A DNA stretch of 64,000 nt from Psychroserpens luteus (GCF_015319355.1 NZ_JADILU010000002.1:62001-126000); one strand, 5' to 3'; counted from the stretch's first letter, positions 33,128 through 42,474 are shown. Numbers and translations: made by a program. Notes: generated by a model not told the origin, from the letters alone.

Positions 33128-34399
33128 ATGCAACGCGATACACAGATTTTTGAGCTTATAGATGCTGAAAAAAACAGACAAATAAATGGTTTAGAGCTTA
33201 TTGCTTCAGAAAACTTTGTAAGTGACCAAGTTATGGAAGCTGCAGGTTCTGTACTAACAAATAAATATGCAGAGGGTTATCCTGGTAAACGTTATTATGG
33301 TGGCTGTGAAATCGTTGATGAAGTCGAGCAACTCGCTATTGATAGAGCAAAAACTTTATTTGGTGCTGTCTATGCTAATGTGCAACCTCACTCTGGAAGT
33401 CAAGCCAATACAGCAGTTTTTGCTGCATGCTTAAATCCTGGTGATAAAATATTAGGTTTTGATTTGTCTCATGGCGGACATTTAACACATGGATCTCCTG
33501 TGAATTTTTCTGGTAAATTGTACAATCCTGTATTTTATGGAGTAGATGAAGAAACAGGTCGTATAAATTACGATAAAATGGAAGCTATTGCAAAAGCCGA
33601 AAAGCCTAAATTAATCATCGCTGGAGCTTCTGCTTATTCTAGAGATATGGATTTTAAACGTTTTAGAGCTATTGCAGATAGTGTTGGTGCAATTTTAATG
33701 GCAGACATTTCACATCCTGCAGGTTTAATTGCAAAAGGTATTTTGAATGATCCAATTCCGCATTGTCACGTTGTAACGACAACAACACATAAAACATTAC
33801 GTGGACCTAGAGGTGGTTTAATTTTAATGGGTGAAGATTTTGATAACCCATTTGGTTTAAAGTTGAAAAACGGAAACCTTAAAAAGATGTCTTCGTTATT
33901 TAATTCGGCAGTATTTCCTGGAAATCAAGGTGGACCATTAGAACATATTATCGCAGCTAAAGCTATTGCTTTTGGAGAGGCTTTGACAGATGAGTTTATG
34001 CATTATATGTTACAAGTGAAAGCCAACGCAGCAGCAATGGCAAAAGCATTTGTAGATAGAGGTTACCACATAATTTCTGGTGGTACAGACAATCACATGA
34101 TGCTTATCGATTTAAGAAATAAAGATATCACAGGTAAAGCAGCAGAAGAGGCTTTAGGGAAGTCAGATATTACAGTAAATAAAAACATGGTACCATTTGA
34201 TGATAAGAGTCCGTTTGTGACTTCAGGAATTAGAGTAGGTACAGCAGCAATCACAACCAGAGGTTTAAAAGAAAACGATATGGAAACGATTGTTAACTTT
34301 ATAGATCAAACGATTATTAATCATGAAGATGACGCTAAATTAGAAGCGATTGCAACTCAAGTTAATGATATGATGAGTGGAAAGCCTTTGTTTGCTTAA
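33128..34399 (+). CDS. glyA: Serine hydroxymethyltransferase
   Basis: A 423-residue PLP enzyme that interconverts serine and glycine with transfer of a C1 unit to tetrahydrofolate. Motifs: [10 protein letters not shown] at the start, [27 protein letters not shown], the PLP-lysine in [14 protein letters not shown], and [14 protein letters not shown] near the end. Length is standard. It is monocistronic with its own terminator; no glycine riboswitch was recognised upstream. Confidence 0.96.
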   Translation: MQRDTQIFELIDAEKNRQINGLELIASENFVSDQVMEAAGSVLTNKYAEGYPGKRYYGGCEIVDEVEQLAIDRAKTLFGAVYANVQPHSGSQANTAVFAACLNPGDKILGFDLSHGGHLTHGSPVNFSGKLYNPVFYGVDEETGRINYDKMEAIAKAEKPKLIIAGASAYSRDMDFKRFRAIADSVGAILMADISHPAGLIAKGILNDPIPHCHVVTTTTHKTLRGPRGGLILMGEDFDNPFGLKLKNGNLKKMSSLFNSAVFPGNQGGPLEHIIAAKAIAFGEALTDEFMHYMLQVKANAAAMAKAFVDRGYHIISGGTDNHMMLIDLRNKDITGKAAEEALGKSDITVNKNMVPFDDKSPFVTSGIRVGTAAITTRGLKENDMETIVNFIDQTIINHEDDAKLEAIATQVNDMMSGKPLFA

Positions 34400-34420
34400 T
34401 AAGATAAAACTTATAGTATA

Positions 34421-34452
34421 AAAAAGACCTTTCTAATAGAAAGGTCTTTTTT
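34421..34452 (+). terminator. Intrinsic terminator of glyA
   Basis: AAAAAGACCTTTCT (34421-34434) pairs with AGAAAGGTCTTTTT (34438-34451) around a 3-base loop, with the T-tract in the descending arm. Confidence 0.92.
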
Positions 34453-34533
34453 GTGTTTATTACGTTTTTATATCTTCGGAAAAGATAAACCATAATACCG
34501 TAGATGTTAAAGTTCCATTTTGATTATTGAGCT

Positions 34534-35367
34534 TTATTTTTTCCTATAAAAATCAAAATAGTCATCCAAATGATTGGTGTCAAAAATTTTATGCTCTCCA
34601 ATAATTATATAAGAATTATTTTCAGATACTAATAATCCAGTTAGTTCGTTGGTCTTTAAAATAGCATCTAGATATAAGGTGTCAGATTTAGTTTCTACGA
34701 TGTAAGATTCTATGATATCATCGTTTCTTCCCAGAATATTAACTTCATTATTGTTGTGATCTTGTAGTTTCTTTATTGATAAACTGTTTTTGTCAAAATC
34801 TTTAGAATAACCTTTAGCTATTTCACTGTAAATATTTATGAGGACTTTATTGTCATTAATTCTGGTTGCTAATACAGATGAATGATTTACGCCTAATCCA
34901 CAAATCATTCCTGATACATAAATGTTTAAGTCAAAACCATTAATTCTATAATTAAGCTCTTTTATCTTTCTGAGCAAGTTATATTTTTCTAAATCACTTT
35001 TGAGTTTAATTGGTAGCTCTTCTACTTCTTTTTCTACAAATTTAAGATACGTAAATTTTTGCTTTAAAATTGACGTTTTGAGGTTTATAAGTAGTTTGTT
35101 TATGGTATCTAAATTTTTGGTATTAAATACTCTATTTTCAAATCTTAGACATAATTTATTTAAGATTTTGGCTTCTTTGTTTTTATTTTTATGGTTTAAA
35201 TCTGAAGGTATTTCTAATGATCTTATATCAAATTGTTCAAGTTGATAATTTATTCTTGCTTGTTTAAAATGTAAATCTTCTTTTATGTATTCATTTAAAG
35301 CTAATTCATAATCGTTTGTGTTTTTACATGATGATAAAACAAGAAGGATGAGAATTAATTTTTTCAT
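34534..35367 (-). CDS. Hypothetical lipoprotein
   Basis: A 277-residue lipoprotein with a short signal (ILILLVLSSCKNT). The first half is helical and charged (coiled-coil-like around 60-125), the second beta-rich (GFDLNIYVSGMICGLGVNHSS; NIYSEIAKGYSKDF). No family recognised. Alone on its strand between glyA and a repeat-containing gap. Confidence 0.7.
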   Translation of the reverse strand: MKKLILILLVLSSCKNTNDYELALNEYIKEDLHFKQARINYQLEQFDIRSLEIPSDLNHKNKNKEAKILNKLCLRFENRVFNTKNLDTINKLLINLKTSILKQKFTYLKFVEKEVEELPIKLKSDLEKYNLLRKIKELNYRINGFDLNIYVSGMICGLGVNHSSVLATRINDNKVLINIYSEIAKGYSKDFDKNSLSIKKLQDHNNNEVNILGRNDDIIESYIVETKSDTLYLDAILKTNELTGLLVSENNSYIIIGEHKIFDTNHLDDYFDFYRKK

Positions 35368-35506
35368 ATTGAGTTGCTAATGTATTAGTAAAACGTTTGT
35401 ATGTAAAGCAAAGTATTTTTTAAGATGATTTTAGAAAAATAAATCATTAGAATATGATAGAATTGACAGTTTTGTTAAGATAAAAAACAAGAAAGAAAGT
35501 GCGTAT

Positions 35507-35577
35507 CGTCATTCTGAACTTGTTTCAGAATCTCATGCTTATATGAAAGCGAGATTCCTCAATACTTCGGAATGACA
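35507..35577. repeat. 71-bp nested inverted repeat (REP/MITE-like)
   Basis: GTCATTCTGAA (from 35508) pairs with TTCGGAATGAC near 35577 with one mismatch, and an inner pair GAATCTC/GAGATTC closes a smaller loop. The GTCATTCTGAACTTG-type element is familiar as a dispersed Bacteroidetes repeat (from memory). The surrounding 243-bp gap has no gene. Confidence 0.6.
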
Positions 35578-35609
35578 AATAGTTTATTTTTTTCTTCGGA
35601 AAAATTTAA

Positions 35610-37166
35610 TCAATCCTCAGTAAAAATAGTACTCTTATAAGCACCTATATCTGCTGGAGACGTTCTCGGTTCTCCCAAAATATCTGGTGAAATAATAAAA
35701 TCATCACTAGCTTCACCATTTGCTGCAGAATCTGCACCAATCCTCAACATATTCTCAAAAGGCAATTCAAAATCTGGATCGCTATTAAAGATACATTCCT
35801 CATATAAATCACCATTGCTAGTCAAATAATTAGCATCATTAGAAAAGTTACCACTAGAATCTTGAAAACGAATCAAGCAATTCGTAAACTTGAAATCAAA
35901 AAGATTAGCAGAAATATTATCAAAACCAATTTCTGGATTGTCATTACCAAAAATGATGCAGTTGTTGAATCTAGCGAATAAATCATTTCCAACAGGCATG
36001 TTATTTTCGTCTGTAACATAGTTATTTAAAAATAGCGCTGGAAACTGTCTAAAACTATTATTCCAATAATTAGCTAATGTACAATGTGTAAAATTATATC
36101 TTCCGCCAAGAGTACCAGCAAAAGAGGATTGTCCGCTAGCATTAATGACCACATTTTCTGCGGAAATAGAACTTGCACGACCCAATATTCCGAAGTTACT
36201 GGAATTGTATATCTGTGAGTTGGTTATCGTTAATTTATCGTCTGTAGCATTTTGATTGCCTTCGCTTAAAATACCAACCGTTGAGTTTTTAATAGTTGCG
36301 TAATTAATATCATTATCAATACTACCATTATACAACCAAATGGTTCCCCATTGTCCAGGAATATCTGTGTAAAGCGGTTCTAAACGGTCACCTTCAAAAA
36401 TAACTTCATTTTCTAAGAGTTCTTGATCTGCGCTTAATGCTCCATTAACTTTTAGGGAGGCATTGTTAGTGACTAATAGACCAGAATTAGCATGAAAATG
36501 TACTCGTGCTCCAGCTTCTATCGTTAACACATCTCCTTCATCTACTGCTGCATATCCATAAATGACATAAGGTTTTTCATTGGTAAATGTAAGTTCACTA
36601 TCTTCTAGAAAACGACCTTGAAGTGTGGTTTCATCATCATTTCCGTCGCCATCAGCATCAAAAGTTAGGGTTTCAACAATGCCTGTTGTGTTGTCTCTAT
36701 CTGGATAAATAAATACAGCATCTTTTATAAGAGTTACCAATTCTACTTTTTGAGAATTAGTACCACTATCAAATTCAATAGCATCTGTATATAAAAATTC
36801 TAAACTGTTTAGTGCGAGTGTTTGAATATCTGCTGTAGTTTCTACAAAAATGAATAAACTATCATTCGCTAAAAGTTCAACATTTTGAAATTCTTTACCA
36901 GGAAGTCCGTCAACATTTAATCTGTAATTTGAACTTTCACCTTGACTTAAACGTACTGTGGGAATTGAAATATCATCATCACTACGATTATAAACTTTTA
37001 GGTTATAAGTGCTTGATCCAATATTTGAAAAAATGGTGTCTAAATATATGGTGTCTTTAGAAAATCCAAGATTTCCTGTACTTGGTGCAAAATCAAAATC
37101 TTTTCGGCATGAGCTCCAAAACATTAAAATGCATATTGTAAATAAAAAGTATATAATCTTTTTCAT
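35610..37166 (-). CDS. Lipoprotein with right-handed beta-helix repeats
   Basis: About 518 residues from ATG 37166 (MKKIIYFLF...); a frame extension to 37235 is rejected because it would bury the lipoprotein signal (CILMFWSSCRKDF). The N-terminal 150 residues are beta-sandwich-like (LGFSKDTIYLDTIFSNIGSS). The following region has parallel beta-helix character: VLTIEAGARVHFHANSGLLV, then NYATIKNSTVGILSEGNQ and LTITNSQIYNSSNFGILG. Probably exposed on the cell surface; ligand unknown. Confidence 0.78.
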   Translation of the reverse strand: MKKIIYFLFTICILMFWSSCRKDFDFAPSTGNLGFSKDTIYLDTIFSNIGSSTYNLKVYNRSDDDISIPTVRLSQGESSNYRLNVDGLPGKEFQNVELLANDSLFIFVETTADIQTLALNSLEFLYTDAIEFDSGTNSQKVELVTLIKDAVFIYPDRDNTTGIVETLTFDADGDGNDDETTLQGRFLEDSELTFTNEKPYVIYGYAAVDEGDVLTIEAGARVHFHANSGLLVTNNASLKVNGALSADQELLENEVIFEGDRLEPLYTDIPGQWGTIWLYNGSIDNDINYATIKNSTVGILSEGNQNATDDKLTITNSQIYNSSNFGILGRASSISAENVVINASGQSSFAGTLGGRYNFTHCTLANYWNNSFRQFPALFLNNYVTDENNMPVGNDLFARFNNCIIFGNDNPEIGFDNISANLFDFKFTNCLIRFQDSSGNFSNDANYLTSNGDLYEECIFNSDPDFELPFENMLRIGADSAANGEASDDFIISPDILGEPRTSPADIGAYKSTIFTED

Positions 37167-37290
37167 AAAAATTAATCTAAACTTAGTGCGCATGAGTAAA
37201 ATACCAAATGTGCTTTTGGCACACTTAGGCACCACAAATATAACTTTTGGAGTTCACTTTTATTATGGTTGACTGTAAAAAAAAATAAAT

Positions 37291-38028
37291 CTAATTTTTA
37301 GTATGTTCTTCTAATATTTTTTTGAAGGCATCGCTATGTAGTAAAAGTGCTTCTACCAAATCAAACTCATTTTCTTTTTTTAGAATGGTTACATTTAATT
37401 GTTGTGCGCTACAATAGTCGAAAAATAATTGCTGATACGGTTTTGGTATTTCTAATTGTGAAGTCAAATATTTCTGATTAAAATACGTGTTGGTTTCAAA
37501 AAGTGTGATTAAATCCTCTGGAGTTACATAGACCACATCTGGTGCTTTGTTTTTATTTTTAAAAAGGTTGCCTATTAATTTTGCAACAGCAATAAGGTCT
37601 AAAGTAGGTTGGAGGTTTTTTCCGCTACCAAAGGTTCGTTTTTTATATGCAATTTGTCCTTGTTTCGCAGTATTATTACTTAATCCAATAGAATCAAATA
37701 GTTTTTCTTGAACTTTTGTGACTTCAACTTCATCTAACTCGTTGATGATTTTTTTGAGTTCTATGACCAATTCTTCATCAAAATGAGATTCATTAATACT
37801 TACAAATTGTTGATCGTGAAAATATGAGTTAATGACTAAAACATCATTGACTTTTGCTTCAATTTGAAAAGCACCTTCGTCATCAGTATAGGTTAAAATA
37901 TTCTGTGTTCTATTTATGATTTTAGCGCCTTTTACAGCAGCTTCATAATCGTAAATGACACCTTTTATAATCTGTGCATTAGACAGTAACGGTAAGAGTA
38001 GAAAAACGAGGAGTTTTAAAGATTTCAA
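37291..38028 (-). CDS. CarboxypepD-regulatory-like exported protein
   Basis: A 245-residue protein. A signal peptide (LLVFLLLPLLSNAQ) precedes a CarboxypepD-like beta sandwich (IIKGVIYDYEAAVKGAKII...TYTDDEGAFQIEAKVNDVLVI, about 20-90). The remainder is helical and charged, with no known motif. Such proteins are common in Bacteroidetes as TonB-associated or surface components; the role here is not evident. Confidence 0.78.
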   Translation of the reverse strand: MKSLKLLVFLLLPLLSNAQIIKGVIYDYEAAVKGAKIINRTQNILTYTDDEGAFQIEAKVNDVLVINSYFHDQQFVSINESHFDEELVIELKKIINELDEVEVTKVQEKLFDSIGLSNNTAKQGQIAYKKRTFGSGKNLQPTLDLIAVAKLIGNLFKNKNKAPDVVYVTPEDLITLFETNTYFNQKYLTSQLEIPKPYQQLFFDYCSAQQLNVTILKKENEFDLVEALLLHSDAFKKILEEHTKN

Positions 38029-38120
38029 TGGTTTGGTTGTTGGTTATGATTTTAAATCTAAGACATTTCCATAGAAAAAAATATGCATTAAGAATATTTA
38101 ACAACATTCTTAGCGTTTAT

Positions 38121-38510
38121 TTAACTGAATAAGTGAGTAAGTTCATCTGGAATTCTCACAGGACGATTAGTCTTGTGTGACATAAAACACCAAATTGTTT
38201 CTGAAGTAGAGAGTAATTTATTGGTGCTTTTATTGTAGATGTTTACCGTTCTTGTTGATCTTACAGCTCCAGATTTTACTGCATAAGTTTTTAATAGTAA
38301 CGCATCGCCTAGAAGAGCTTCTGCTTTGTATTGAATGTGGTGACTAAGCAATACCCAATAATAGGTGTTCCTTATGTCTTCCGTAGTTTTTGAATTCCAA
38401 TGTGCTTCCGCGATATCTTGAACCCAACGTACATATTCTATATTATTGACATGGTTTAAATGATCTAAATGGTCTTTAGTAACGGTAAGTTCTTGCTTGT
38501 AGGTTTGCAT
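38121..38510 (-). CDS. Acyl-CoA thioesterase, 4HBT family
   Basis: A 129-residue hotdog-fold thioesterase of the YbgC/4HBT type. DHLDHLNHVNNIEYVRWVQ carries the family motif (the H-V-N-N-x-x-Y segment, with a conserved Asp before it). The short length matches single-domain thioesterases. Located directly after the four-paralogue array on the same strand; functional linkage is not evident. Substrate unknown. Confidence 0.85.
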   Translation of the reverse strand: MQTYKQELTVTKDHLDHLNHVNNIEYVRWVQDIAEAHWNSKTTEDIRNTYYWVLLSHHIQYKAEALLGDALLLKTYAVKSGAVRSTRTVNIYNKSTNKLLSTSETIWCFMSHKTNRPVRIPDELTHLFS

Positions 38511-38548
38511 TTTTTTAAATTTCTGAAATTAAAATTTAAAAGTATGTA

Positions 38549-38650
38549 TTATTCTTTTCTTCGGAAAGCATTAGTCATGTTATATAGCAATTTTCCAATT
38601 TGAGTGCGTTCTAGTTCTCCGTTATTGATTTTTTCGAGTTTTATAGATTC
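38549..38650 (-). pseudogene. Orphaned C-terminal tail of paralogue 1
   Basis: In the same frame as the 38651-39478 gene, after its TAA, 33 sense codons encode a tail containing GELERTQIGKLLYNM and FRRKE and then stop at TAA 38549-38551. Paralogue 2 ends with the same block, so this is the lost end of paralogue 1. Confidence 0.75.
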
Positions 38651-39478
38651 TTAATTCCTTGTTTTTACTGGCTTTTTGCATTTTTTATAGTTAGGTATAT
38701 AAGACGGACTGCCAATAATTATATAAGGAGTAGGTAGACAAATATCTTTTTCTATTTTAGTTTTTAAATCTTCCAGATTTACTAATTCATTTGGAACAAT
38801 TCCTCTTATTGGTTTCCTATTTAAGTGTTCTGAAACAACCTCTATTTTTGCTGTTGAAGTGATAATCTTATTTGTTTTCAAATAAATTTGACGCTTACCA
38901 AAATCATTAATTGTGATTTCTGCAGTTTCGTAACCCGAAGTTTTAACAATAAGAATAAACCCTAATTCTACTTTTATTGTAAAATTTCCACCAATATCTG
39001 AAGTTGTAGAATTTGCACTGTTTTTGATGAAAATTTCAACATTTGGTATTGGGAATTTTTCAGAACTAAAGACAGTTCCATTAATAGGTTTTGTGTTCAA
39101 AATAGAAGTTTCAATTTTCTCATTAACCATTTGTTGTTGTAGAGAATCTACTTTTACAATTCTAGGTTCTTCTTGCGCTTCAATATCTTGAGTGCCAAAA
39201 CTCAAAAATGCAAATAGGGTAGAAGCGACATAACTTAAATAATTGTTTTTTTCTTTTCGAGTTAAAACGAGTTCTCTATTGAGTTGAGTAGATTTAAATC
39301 GACCACAAACTTTACCTTCATCTAAAAAGGTTTTGACGATCTGTTCATCTGTTTTTGTGGTGAAATCAAAAACTGTTTTTTCACAAGATGTGCAATGACG
39401 ACCTTTTTGTTGAAGTGTCATTTTGCTCCAATCTTCGTGACATGGTTCTGGGATATTGATGTTTAGGCTGGTTCTCAT
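38651..39478 (-). CDS. Cys-rich membrane-anchored CarboxypepD-like protein, paralogue 1 (truncated)
   Basis: A 275-residue member of a four-gene array. N-terminal domain: cysteines at 13, 29, 32 and 58 (PCHEDW, HCTSCEK, VCGRF). One membrane helix (about 80-98, YLSYVASTLFAFLSFGTQD) leads to an exported CarboxypepD-like beta domain (PINGTVFSSEKFPIPNVEI). Unlike its neighbours it lacks the conserved tail (RTxIGKLLYNM...FRRK). That tail exists downstream in the same frame after the TAA at 38651-38653 and runs to TAA 38549-38551, so a nonsense mutation has cut it off. Function unknown; the domain order suggests signalling or metal/thiol sensing across the membrane (speculative). Confidence 0.8.
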   Translation of the reverse strand: MRTSLNINIPEPCHEDWSKMTLQQKGRHCTSCEKTVFDFTTKTDEQIVKTFLDEGKVCGRFKSTQLNRELVLTRKEKNNYLSYVASTLFAFLSFGTQDIEAQEEPRIVKVDSLQQQMVNEKIETSILNTKPINGTVFSSEKFPIPNVEIFIKNSANSTTSDIGGNFTIKVELGFILIVKTSGYETAEITINDFGKRQIYLKTNKIITSTAKIEVVSEHLNRKPIRGIVPNELVNLEDLKTKIEKDICLPTPYIIIGSPSYIPNYKKCKKPVKTRN

Positions 39479-39480
39479 GA

Positions 39481-40569
39481 TTATTCTTTTCTACGGAAAA
39501 TATTAGTCATGTTATATAGCAATTTTCCAATTTGAGTGCGTTCTAGTTCTCCGTTTTTGATTTTTTCTTGTTTCTCAGTACGTCGCGCTTGCTTTTTTAA
39601 TTGTTTACATTTTCTTTTGTAGATATAATCAGAACTGTATGTTGCTGTACCTGCAACTATGTAAGCATCTCGTTCGCAAGGGTTTTCGGATAACTCAATA
39701 TTGTAGATACTTTCGTTATCGATAATTGACTCGACATTTAACATTCCATAAAACTTATATTTTAATGAGTCTCCTGTTTTCGCTTTTAAAGAAAAATTAC
39801 CATCAAAGTCTGAATATGTTTCAACTTTAGTCCTCAAATTAACAATCGTGACTCCTGGTAATGGTAATCCGTCACTTTTGGCAATGATATTCCCTTTTAT
39901 TAATTTTTCATTTATGTTTTTAGTTTCAGTTTGTACTTGTTTATTTGAAATAACAATACTATTTGTTTTCAAATAAATTTGACGCTTACCAAAATCATTA
40001 ATTGTGATTTCTGCAGTTTCATAACTCGAAGCTTTAATAATAAGGACACTTCCTAATTCTACTTTTATTGTGAAATTTCCACTACTATCTGAAGTTGTAG
40101 AATTTGCACTATTATTGATAAAAATTTCAACATTTGGTATTGGGAATTTTTCAGAATTAAAGACAGTTCCACTAATAGGTTTTGTATTCAAAATAGAAGT
40201 CCCAATTTTCCCATTAACCATTTGATACTGTAAAGAATCTACTTTTACAATTCTAGGTTTTCCTTGCGCTTCAACATCTTGAGTGCCAAAACTCAAAAAG
40301 GCAAATAAGGTAGAAGCAACGTAACTTAGATAATTATTTTTCTCTTTTCGAGTTAAAACGAGTTCTCTATTGAGTTGAGTTGATTTAAATCGTCCACAAA
40401 CTTTACCTTCATCTAAAAAGGTTTTGACGATCTGTTCATCTGTTTTTGTGGTGAAATCAAAGACTGTTTTCTCACAAGATGTACAATGACGACCTTTTTG
40501 TTGAAGTGTCATTTTGCTCCAGTCTTCATGACATGGTTCTGGGATGTTGATGTTTAGGCTGGTTCTCAT
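39481..40569 (-). CDS. Cys-rich membrane-anchored CarboxypepD-like protein, paralogue 2
   Basis: A 362-residue paralogue, the longest of the array. Its first about 100 residues are nearly identical to paralogue 1 (cysteines 13, 29, 32, 58; helix near 80-98). It has two tandem CarboxypepD-like beta domains: PISGTVFNSEKFPIPNVEI, and later IKGNIIAKSDGLPLPGVTI with SDFDGNFSLKAKTGD. A basic segment (KQLKKQARRTEKQEK) and the intact tail GELERTQIGKLLYNM follow. It is 2 bp from each neighbour's frame (39478, 40572), so the array is one transcript. Function unknown. Confidence 0.82.
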   Translation of the reverse strand: MRTSLNINIPEPCHEDWSKMTLQQKGRHCTSCEKTVFDFTTKTDEQIVKTFLDEGKVCGRFKSTQLNRELVLTRKEKNNYLSYVASTLFAFLSFGTQDVEAQGKPRIVKVDSLQYQMVNGKIGTSILNTKPISGTVFNSEKFPIPNVEIFINNSANSTTSDSSGNFTIKVELGSVLIIKASSYETAEITINDFGKRQIYLKTNSIVISNKQVQTETKNINEKLIKGNIIAKSDGLPLPGVTIVNLRTKVETYSDFDGNFSLKAKTGDSLKYKFYGMLNVESIIDNESIYNIELSENPCERDAYIVAGTATYSSDYIYKRKCKQLKKQARRTEKQEKIKNGELERTQIGKLLYNMTNIFRRKE

Positions 40570-40571
40570 GA

Positions 40572-41399
40572 TTAATTTTTTCTATTAAACATATGTCGCA
40601 TACTATATAAAAACGCACCAGAAGTAGATCTATCTAAATTTCCATTTACAATTGGCAATGGATTTTCTTTTTTAGTATTAGTAGTAATCACTGGATATCC
40701 AGCAATACCTCCTAAAATAGAATGAACAGTTTCAGTTTTTGTTGCTGTTATTACGCAAACAGGAATCACACTTGTAACTTTTTCATTAGTTTGGGATTTT
40801 AAATAAATTTGACGTGTACCAAAATCTCTTATCGTAATTTCTGCTGTTTCATAACCAGCAGCTTTAATTAGTAAAATAGTCTCTAATGTTCCTTTTATTG
40901 CGAAGCTTCCATCCTCTGTAGAAATTGTGGAAATACCATTACCTTTTATTGTAATTATAGCATTTGGTATCGGGAATTTATCAGAATTATAGATGGTTCC
41001 ATGTATAGCTTTTATGTTTAAAATTGATGTGGCAGGTTTCCCATTTACGTTTGGTTGTTTTAAGGAGTCCACGTTTACAATTCTAGGTTTTCCTTGTGCT
41101 TCAACATCTTGAGTGCCAAAACTCAAAAAAGCAAATAGGGTAGAAGCAACGTAACTTAAATAGTTGTTTTTTTCTTTTCGAGTTAAAACGAGTTCTCTAT
41201 TGAGTTGTGTAGATTTAAATCGACCACAAACTTTGCCTTCATCTAAGTAGGTTCTAACGATTTGTTCATCTGTTTTTGTGGTGAAATCATAAACTGTTTT
41301 TTCACAAGATGCGCAATGACGACCTTTTTCTTGAACTGTCATTTTGCTCCAGTCTTCGTGACAAGGTTCTGGAATGTTGATGTTTAACGTAGCTCTCAT
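40572..41399 (-). CDS. Cys-rich membrane-anchored CarboxypepD-like protein, paralogue 3
   Basis: A 275-residue paralogue. The four-cysteine domain (PCHEDWSKMTVQEKGRHC, ASCEK, VCGRF) and membrane helix are as in the others. The exported beta domain (IHGTIYNSDKFPIPNAIIT... STEDGSFAIKGT) carries a Cys-containing stretch (VIPVCVITATKTE). The tail is a divergent version of the shared one (DRSTSGAFLYSM...FNRKN). The N-terminal half is much closer to paralogues 1-2 than the C-terminal half, suggesting duplication with homogenisation or selection on the N domain. Confidence 0.8.
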   Translation of the reverse strand: MRATLNINIPEPCHEDWSKMTVQEKGRHCASCEKTVYDFTTKTDEQIVRTYLDEGKVCGRFKSTQLNRELVLTRKEKNNYLSYVASTLFAFLSFGTQDVEAQGKPRIVNVDSLKQPNVNGKPATSILNIKAIHGTIYNSDKFPIPNAIITIKGNGISTISTEDGSFAIKGTLETILLIKAAGYETAEITIRDFGTRQIYLKSQTNEKVTSVIPVCVITATKTETVHSILGGIAGYPVITTNTKKENPLPIVNGNLDRSTSGAFLYSMRHMFNRKN

Positions 41400-41404
41400 A
41401 ATTT

Positions 41405-42163
41405 TTATTTTCTTCGGAATATGGATGTCATGTTATAAAGTAATTGTCCAGTTGTAGAACGTTCTTTACTATCTAAATTCTCGCTTTCATTTTTATTATG
41501 TGTCTTTTCAATTTTAGGATCATGAATCATGATTTCTCCCATAATTGAAATATCTGAAGATTCAAATAAGATGTTATACATGTTTGAATGGGATACTTTA
41601 ACTTCCTTTCTATTATAACCTAAATATGAGAATACTAATGTGTCACCCTTTTTTGCTGCTAGTTTATAATTACCATCAAAATCGGTTTGCACTCCAGTTT
41701 TAGTTCCTTTGATAACAACATTAACGCCTACAATTGGAAGTCCGTTGTAGCTATCTGTTACAGTACCGCTAATTATTTTATTTAAAACAGAAACAGCTAT
41801 TTTTCCTTTTATAGTTGGATTATGAGAAGAATCTACAGCAATAACTTTTGGTTGCTCTTGTGCTTCAAGATCCATAGAGCCAAAGCTTAAAAAAGCAAAA
41901 AGGGTAGAAGCAGCATAAGAGATATAGTTGTTTTTCTCTTTTCGGCTTAATACGAGTTCACGATCTAATTGAGTTGATTTGAATCGACCACAAAGATTGC
42001 CTTGATTTTGATAAGTTTTGATAATTTGCTCATCTGTTTTAGAAGTGAAATCAAAAACAGTTTTTTCGCAAGATGCGCAATGACGACCTTTTTGCTGTGG
42101 TGTCATGATGTTCCAATCCTCATGACAGGGTGTTGGAATGTTTATATTTAGTGTCGTTCTCAT
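41405..42163 (-). CDS. Cys-rich membrane-anchored CarboxypepD-like protein, paralogue 4
   Basis: A 252-residue paralogue and the first gene of the array. It is the most divergent copy in the N-terminal half (TPCHEDWNIMTPQQKGRHC, CEKTVFDF, LCGRF) but keeps all four cysteines. The beta domain is a canonical CarboxypepD_reg_2 type: ISGTVTDSYNGLPIVGVNV, TDFDGNYKLAAKKGDTL and FSYLGYNRKEVKV, as in the N-terminal plug-preceding domains of SusC-like proteins. Tail: ERSTTGQLLYNMTSIFRRK. Probably the ancestral-like copy (inference). Confidence 0.82.
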   Translation of the reverse strand: MRTTLNINIPTPCHEDWNIMTPQQKGRHCASCEKTVFDFTSKTDEQIIKTYQNQGNLCGRFKSTQLDRELVLSRKEKNNYISYAASTLFAFLSFGSMDLEAQEQPKVIAVDSSHNPTIKGKIAVSVLNKIISGTVTDSYNGLPIVGVNVVIKGTKTGVQTDFDGNYKLAAKKGDTLVFSYLGYNRKEVKVSHSNMYNILFESSDISIMGEIMIHDPKIEKTHNKNESENLDSKERSTTGQLLYNMTSIFRRK

Positions 42164-42242
42164 GACTCAAAGAACCAAAAGAAAGAGACATTTTAAAAGT
42201 AAGAATGAGTAAACGGTACTTTTGAGTGAGTGAAATAAGAAA

Positions 42243-42440
42243 TTACTGCTTTTTATTAAATCTTAGTTTTAACCAAACAATAGTGGATATTATAAAAATT
42301 AAAATAAAAGCATAAATGAACATCGGGATTTCTTGCCTTATGGGATACATAGGTGATATTCGTAGATAAATATAGTATAACAGAATACAGAATGAGATTA
42401 ATGATACAATTAAAGAAATCATTTTAATAAATGTATTCAT
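42243..42440 (-). CDS. Small two-helix membrane protein (65 aa)
   Basis: Two hydrophobic helices (about 5-27 and 39-57) with a short loop (LRISPMYPIRQEIP) and a basic tail (LRFNKKQ). Positive-inside pattern supports a real membrane protein. No family recognised. It lies between the glutaminyl cyclase gene and the paralogue array on the same strand. Confidence 0.6.
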   Translation of the reverse strand: MNTFIKMISLIVSLISFCILLYYIYLRISPMYPIRQEIPMFIYAFILIFIISTIVWLKLRFNKKQ

Positions 42441-42474
42441 ATCTCAAAAATGAAAATTACGATTCTGTAATGAT

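Noticed and set aside
35610-37235. Start of the beta-helix lipoprotein at 37235
   Set aside because: The extension has no family similarity and would place about 23 residues before a clear lipoprotein signal peptide.
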